NCBI GenBank assembly: GCA_046726375.1 | Contig: JBKPAJ010000049.1 | Location: 1-7,254, forward strand | Direction: 5' to 3' | Length of the DNA stretch: 7,254 bases | Origin: DASPWV01 sp046726375 | Lineage (GTDB): Bacteria > Acidobacteriota > Vicinamibacteria > Vicinamibacterales > UBA2999 | Part shown: positions 6,601 through 7,254 of the stretch, piece by piece | How positions within the stretch are numbered: position 1 is the first letter of the stretch | How the letters are laid out: every line of letters starts with the position of its first letter | The notes under the pieces: generated by a model | Database searches by the model: none | Told to the model about the DNA's origin: nothing | The model's input: only the letters and a program-made list of their open reading frames with translations | Position numbers and translations under genes: made by a program

Positions 6601-7141
6601 GGAGAAGGCAGGCGAGGTTGATGCCGAATTCGTCGGCAAGCGCCGCTGGCCCTGTCAGTTCGAGCTTGGCGTTGGTGACGAGCGTCTCGACCGCCATCGC
6701 CTTCGCAAACTCGAACAGCTTGCGCTGTCCAGCCGCATCGCGCGGGAAGTTGTCCACGCGATACGCGACCATCTTCACAGTGCCCATGCGCGCGCGGATG
6801 TCCGCAACCTCCTCGCGCGTGAGGTTCCAATCCAGCGGCTTCGGCACTGCGGCGCTGACGTTTTGCGTGCTCGATCCTTCGACGAAGTCAACCACCGCGG
6901 CATCCGCCCGCACCACGCCGTCCAGAAAAGTGAGGCCGCGAAGACCAGCCGTCGCGATCGCGAACTTCCAGTTGGTGAGGCGCTCGTCGCCCACGAGCGT
7001 CCGCGTCCGCCATGTCACGCGCTCGAGCGCATCGGGTGCGCGCACGAACTCCGGTTTCTGCGTGGCGTCCTGCGCGTAGGTCCGCAGATGAATGAGACCG
7101 AGCACGATGAGCACCAAAACGACAGACAAAACAGTGCGCAT
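3686..7141 (-). CDS. Exported duplicated protein: (xylose-isomerase-like + ThuA-like) x 2
   Basis: This protein has 1151 residues. A signal peptide or N-terminal anchor (VLSVVLVLIVLGLIHL, 4-19, then YAQ) indicates export. Domain order: degenerate TIM-barrel-like domain about 53-275; ThuA-like about 328-562; Ala/Pro-rich linker 563-600; second TIM-barrel-like domain about 604-868; second ThuA-like about 905-1138. The halves are clearly homologous: STQNVSAAVPKP (91-102) versus STQTLSAEVPKP (652-663), and FVREGGGLGGIH (406-417) versus FVREGGGIGGHH (982-993). ThuA landmarks in both copies are His417/His993, EEYY (469-472)/DEFY (1045-1048), YGKGR (523-527/1099-1103) and LGH (533-535/1109-1111). 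The ThuA fold is class I glutamine-amidotransferase-like and is linked to trehalose and keto-sugar use. The isomerase-like domains lack the usual metal ligands. ATG 7141 is chosen because AGGA lies eight bases upstream and the signal peptide starts there; an in-frame ATG at 7195 lies in repeat sequence. A single-domain ThuA protein is usually about 230-300 residues, so this one is exceptionally large. Confidence 0.9.
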   Translation of the reverse strand: MRTVLSVVLVLIVLGLIHLRTYAQDATQKPEFVRAPDALERVTWRTRTLVGDERLTNWKFAIATAGLRGLTFLDGVVRADAAVVDFVEGSSTQNVSAAVPKPLDWNLTREEVADIRARMGTVKMVAYRVDNFPRDAAGQRKLFEFAKAMAVETLVTNAKLELTGPAALADEFGINLACLLLPPQTASDLTGRLQALTRRVGVGASAADALAVGNRLMYVNVGGATPEVFRELNRRNLRPLVLALDPSALENASSDLYRAIDAFEATVQPAFGANFTEFSRTRPIRRDLARPARGETLTDAEIARRSEETLLKIRAAVPPKPYATPKKPRKLLVIESLQGMSHDTIPHANVMLDEMGRITGAWTTVFDNDLDNLKYPKIKEYDGIFLNSIVGEFAADLEVRDGLARFVREGGGLGGIHGTPWASRNWDEFAEMIGSQSAPHRIEQGVMKVYDAASPLMKPFGGKDLNFREEYYRFEHEGRGRLRWDKVRVLMTVALDDPKIEPRPWNGYKRPDNIYPVSWIREYGKGRVFYSSLGHMPETFMTPELVGHFFAGVQYLLGDLDADATPNPLPPGSGAALAAPAAQPATPPIPSISERPTGSSLGMIRVGAADNNIWFGWRIGMTYAAIKGATLSELLAKADAYPISLPSIVASSTQTLSAEVPKPVDYRLQAGERAALTYRTRELNEQILAYHAPDLATDVASRRKVFEFAQAINAPLVITNADATNLAELDALATEFGISVALDSKTDPKPLVAALEGRSARVGIAADLGGWIHAGIKPVDALASVKSRLLIVRAADRSALGTSGRTVPPGDGVGALSDFFLAAYRAGVKPLSITIGASGATAADYLKDVAAFERMMWPAMAERVRTMLASPAGQIRGPDRLKPEERQQIEAAAPRLALATPRKPRKLLVTDIQMYSGHSTIPHGNLLLELMAKNTGAFEPTFSNDLNLLKYPAIKQFDAIYLNNVCGMVYNDPEVRDGILRFVREGGGIGGHHAVTFANNNWPEFAEMMGGWAGAHHIEKQMIKVDDAASPLTRSFGSASFEHSDEFYIFPPYSPYSREKQHVLLSIDVEKSDRATANRFCAQCTRPDQDYGLAWIRTYGKGRTYFTPLGHTSIFYTDKRWTEHLLAAIQYILGDLEADASPRRGTADVRN

Positions 7142-7149
7142 GTTCGTGA

Positions 7150-7153
7150 TCCT
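7150..7153 (-). promoter_or_regulatory. Ribosome binding site of the ThuA-domain gene
   Basis: AGGA on the minus strand lies eight bases before ATG 7141. It decides the start in favour of 7141 over the in-frame ATG at 7195, which would add 18 polar residues before the signal peptide. Confidence 0.6.
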
Positions 7154-7168
7154 TTGCTCGCCCCTTAT

Positions 7169-7183
7169 TCGGTCACCGACGGT
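7169..7183. promoter_or_regulatory. Overlapping dyads upstream of the ThuA-domain gene, possible operator
   Basis: The plus strand reads TCGGTCACCGACGGT. TCGGT-C-ACCGA (7169-7179) and ACCG-A-CGGT (7175-7183) are both perfect inverted repeats sharing the middle arm. They lie 28-42 bp before the start codon, where a repressor or activator could bind. No cognate regulator is encoded in the window, and short GC-rich dyads arise by chance. Confidence 0.22.
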
Positions 7184-7186
7184 AAG

Positions 7187-7254
7187 AGAACGCAAATAAA
7201 AACGCAGATAAGAACGCAGATGGACGCAGATAAGAACGCAGATGGACGCAGATG
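7187..7254. repeat. Degenerate tandem repeat with ACGCAGAT core, continuing past the right edge
   Basis: From 7187 on, the plus strand is built of 11-12 bp units, AACGCAGATAAG and (A)ACGCAGATGG, which alternate to give a 22 bp period (7213-7234, then 7235-7254 incomplete). The ACGCAGAT core occurs exactly five times (starting at 7202, 7214, 7224, 7236 and 7246), preceded by a degraded ACGCAAAT unit at 7190. Homology decays toward the gene. There are no unique spacers between units, so it is not a CRISPR array. The full extent lies outside the window. Confidence 0.75.

Noticed and set aside
7142..7195. N-terminal extension of the ThuA-domain protein to ATG 7195
   Set aside because: It would place coding sequence in the degenerate repeat and bury the signal peptide; ATG 7141 has an AGGA at proper spacing.
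7187..7254. CRISPR array
   Set aside because: Units of 11-12 bp abut without unique spacers, which does not fit a CRISPR array.

Overview
This 7.25 kb window is GC-rich and densely coding. It has no RNA genes, mobile elements or CRISPR array that I can see. The organism is probably a heterotrophic soil- or sediment-type bacterium. Three exported carbohydrate-related proteins (a parallel beta-helix protein, an SMP-30-type lactonase and a ThuA protein), signal peptides ending near A-x-Q, and short degenerate intergenic repeats would fit Acidobacteriota. That placement rests on protein style only and is tentative.

Layout: (1) Positions 1-1243, minus strand, hold the N-terminal 414 residues of a secreted right-handed beta-helix protein with a GTG start; the gene runs off the left edge. 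(2) A divergent 84 bp gap leads to a compact plus-strand cluster of three small cytoplasmic proteins at 1328-2540: a LOG/TIGR00725-like Rossmann protein, a muconolactone-isomerase-like dimeric alpha/beta-barrel protein, and a DUF1801 (YdhG-like) protein. The gaps are 24 and 28 bp, so this is probably one operon. (3) Convergent to it, on the minus strand, an exported SMP-30/gluconolactonase-like beta-propeller (2601-3539) lies 146 bp downstream of a very large exported protein (3686-7141, 1151 aa). (4) The right edge (7142-7254) is the upstream region of the large gene, with a small dyad and a degenerate tandem repeat that continues past the window.

The most unusual object is the 1151-residue protein. 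It is an internal tandem duplication of a two-domain module: a xylose-isomerase-like TIM-barrel-type domain followed by a ThuA-like domain. Both ThuA copies keep the family landmarks (GGG-x-GG-x-H, a D/E-E-[YF]-Y segment, YGKGR and LGH). Both isomerase-like copies appear to have lost the residues that normally bind metal, so they look like pseudo-enzyme or binding domains. With the lactonase-like protein encoded next to it, a periplasmic role in handling oxidised sugars is a reasonable inference, but the substrate cannot be read from sequence.
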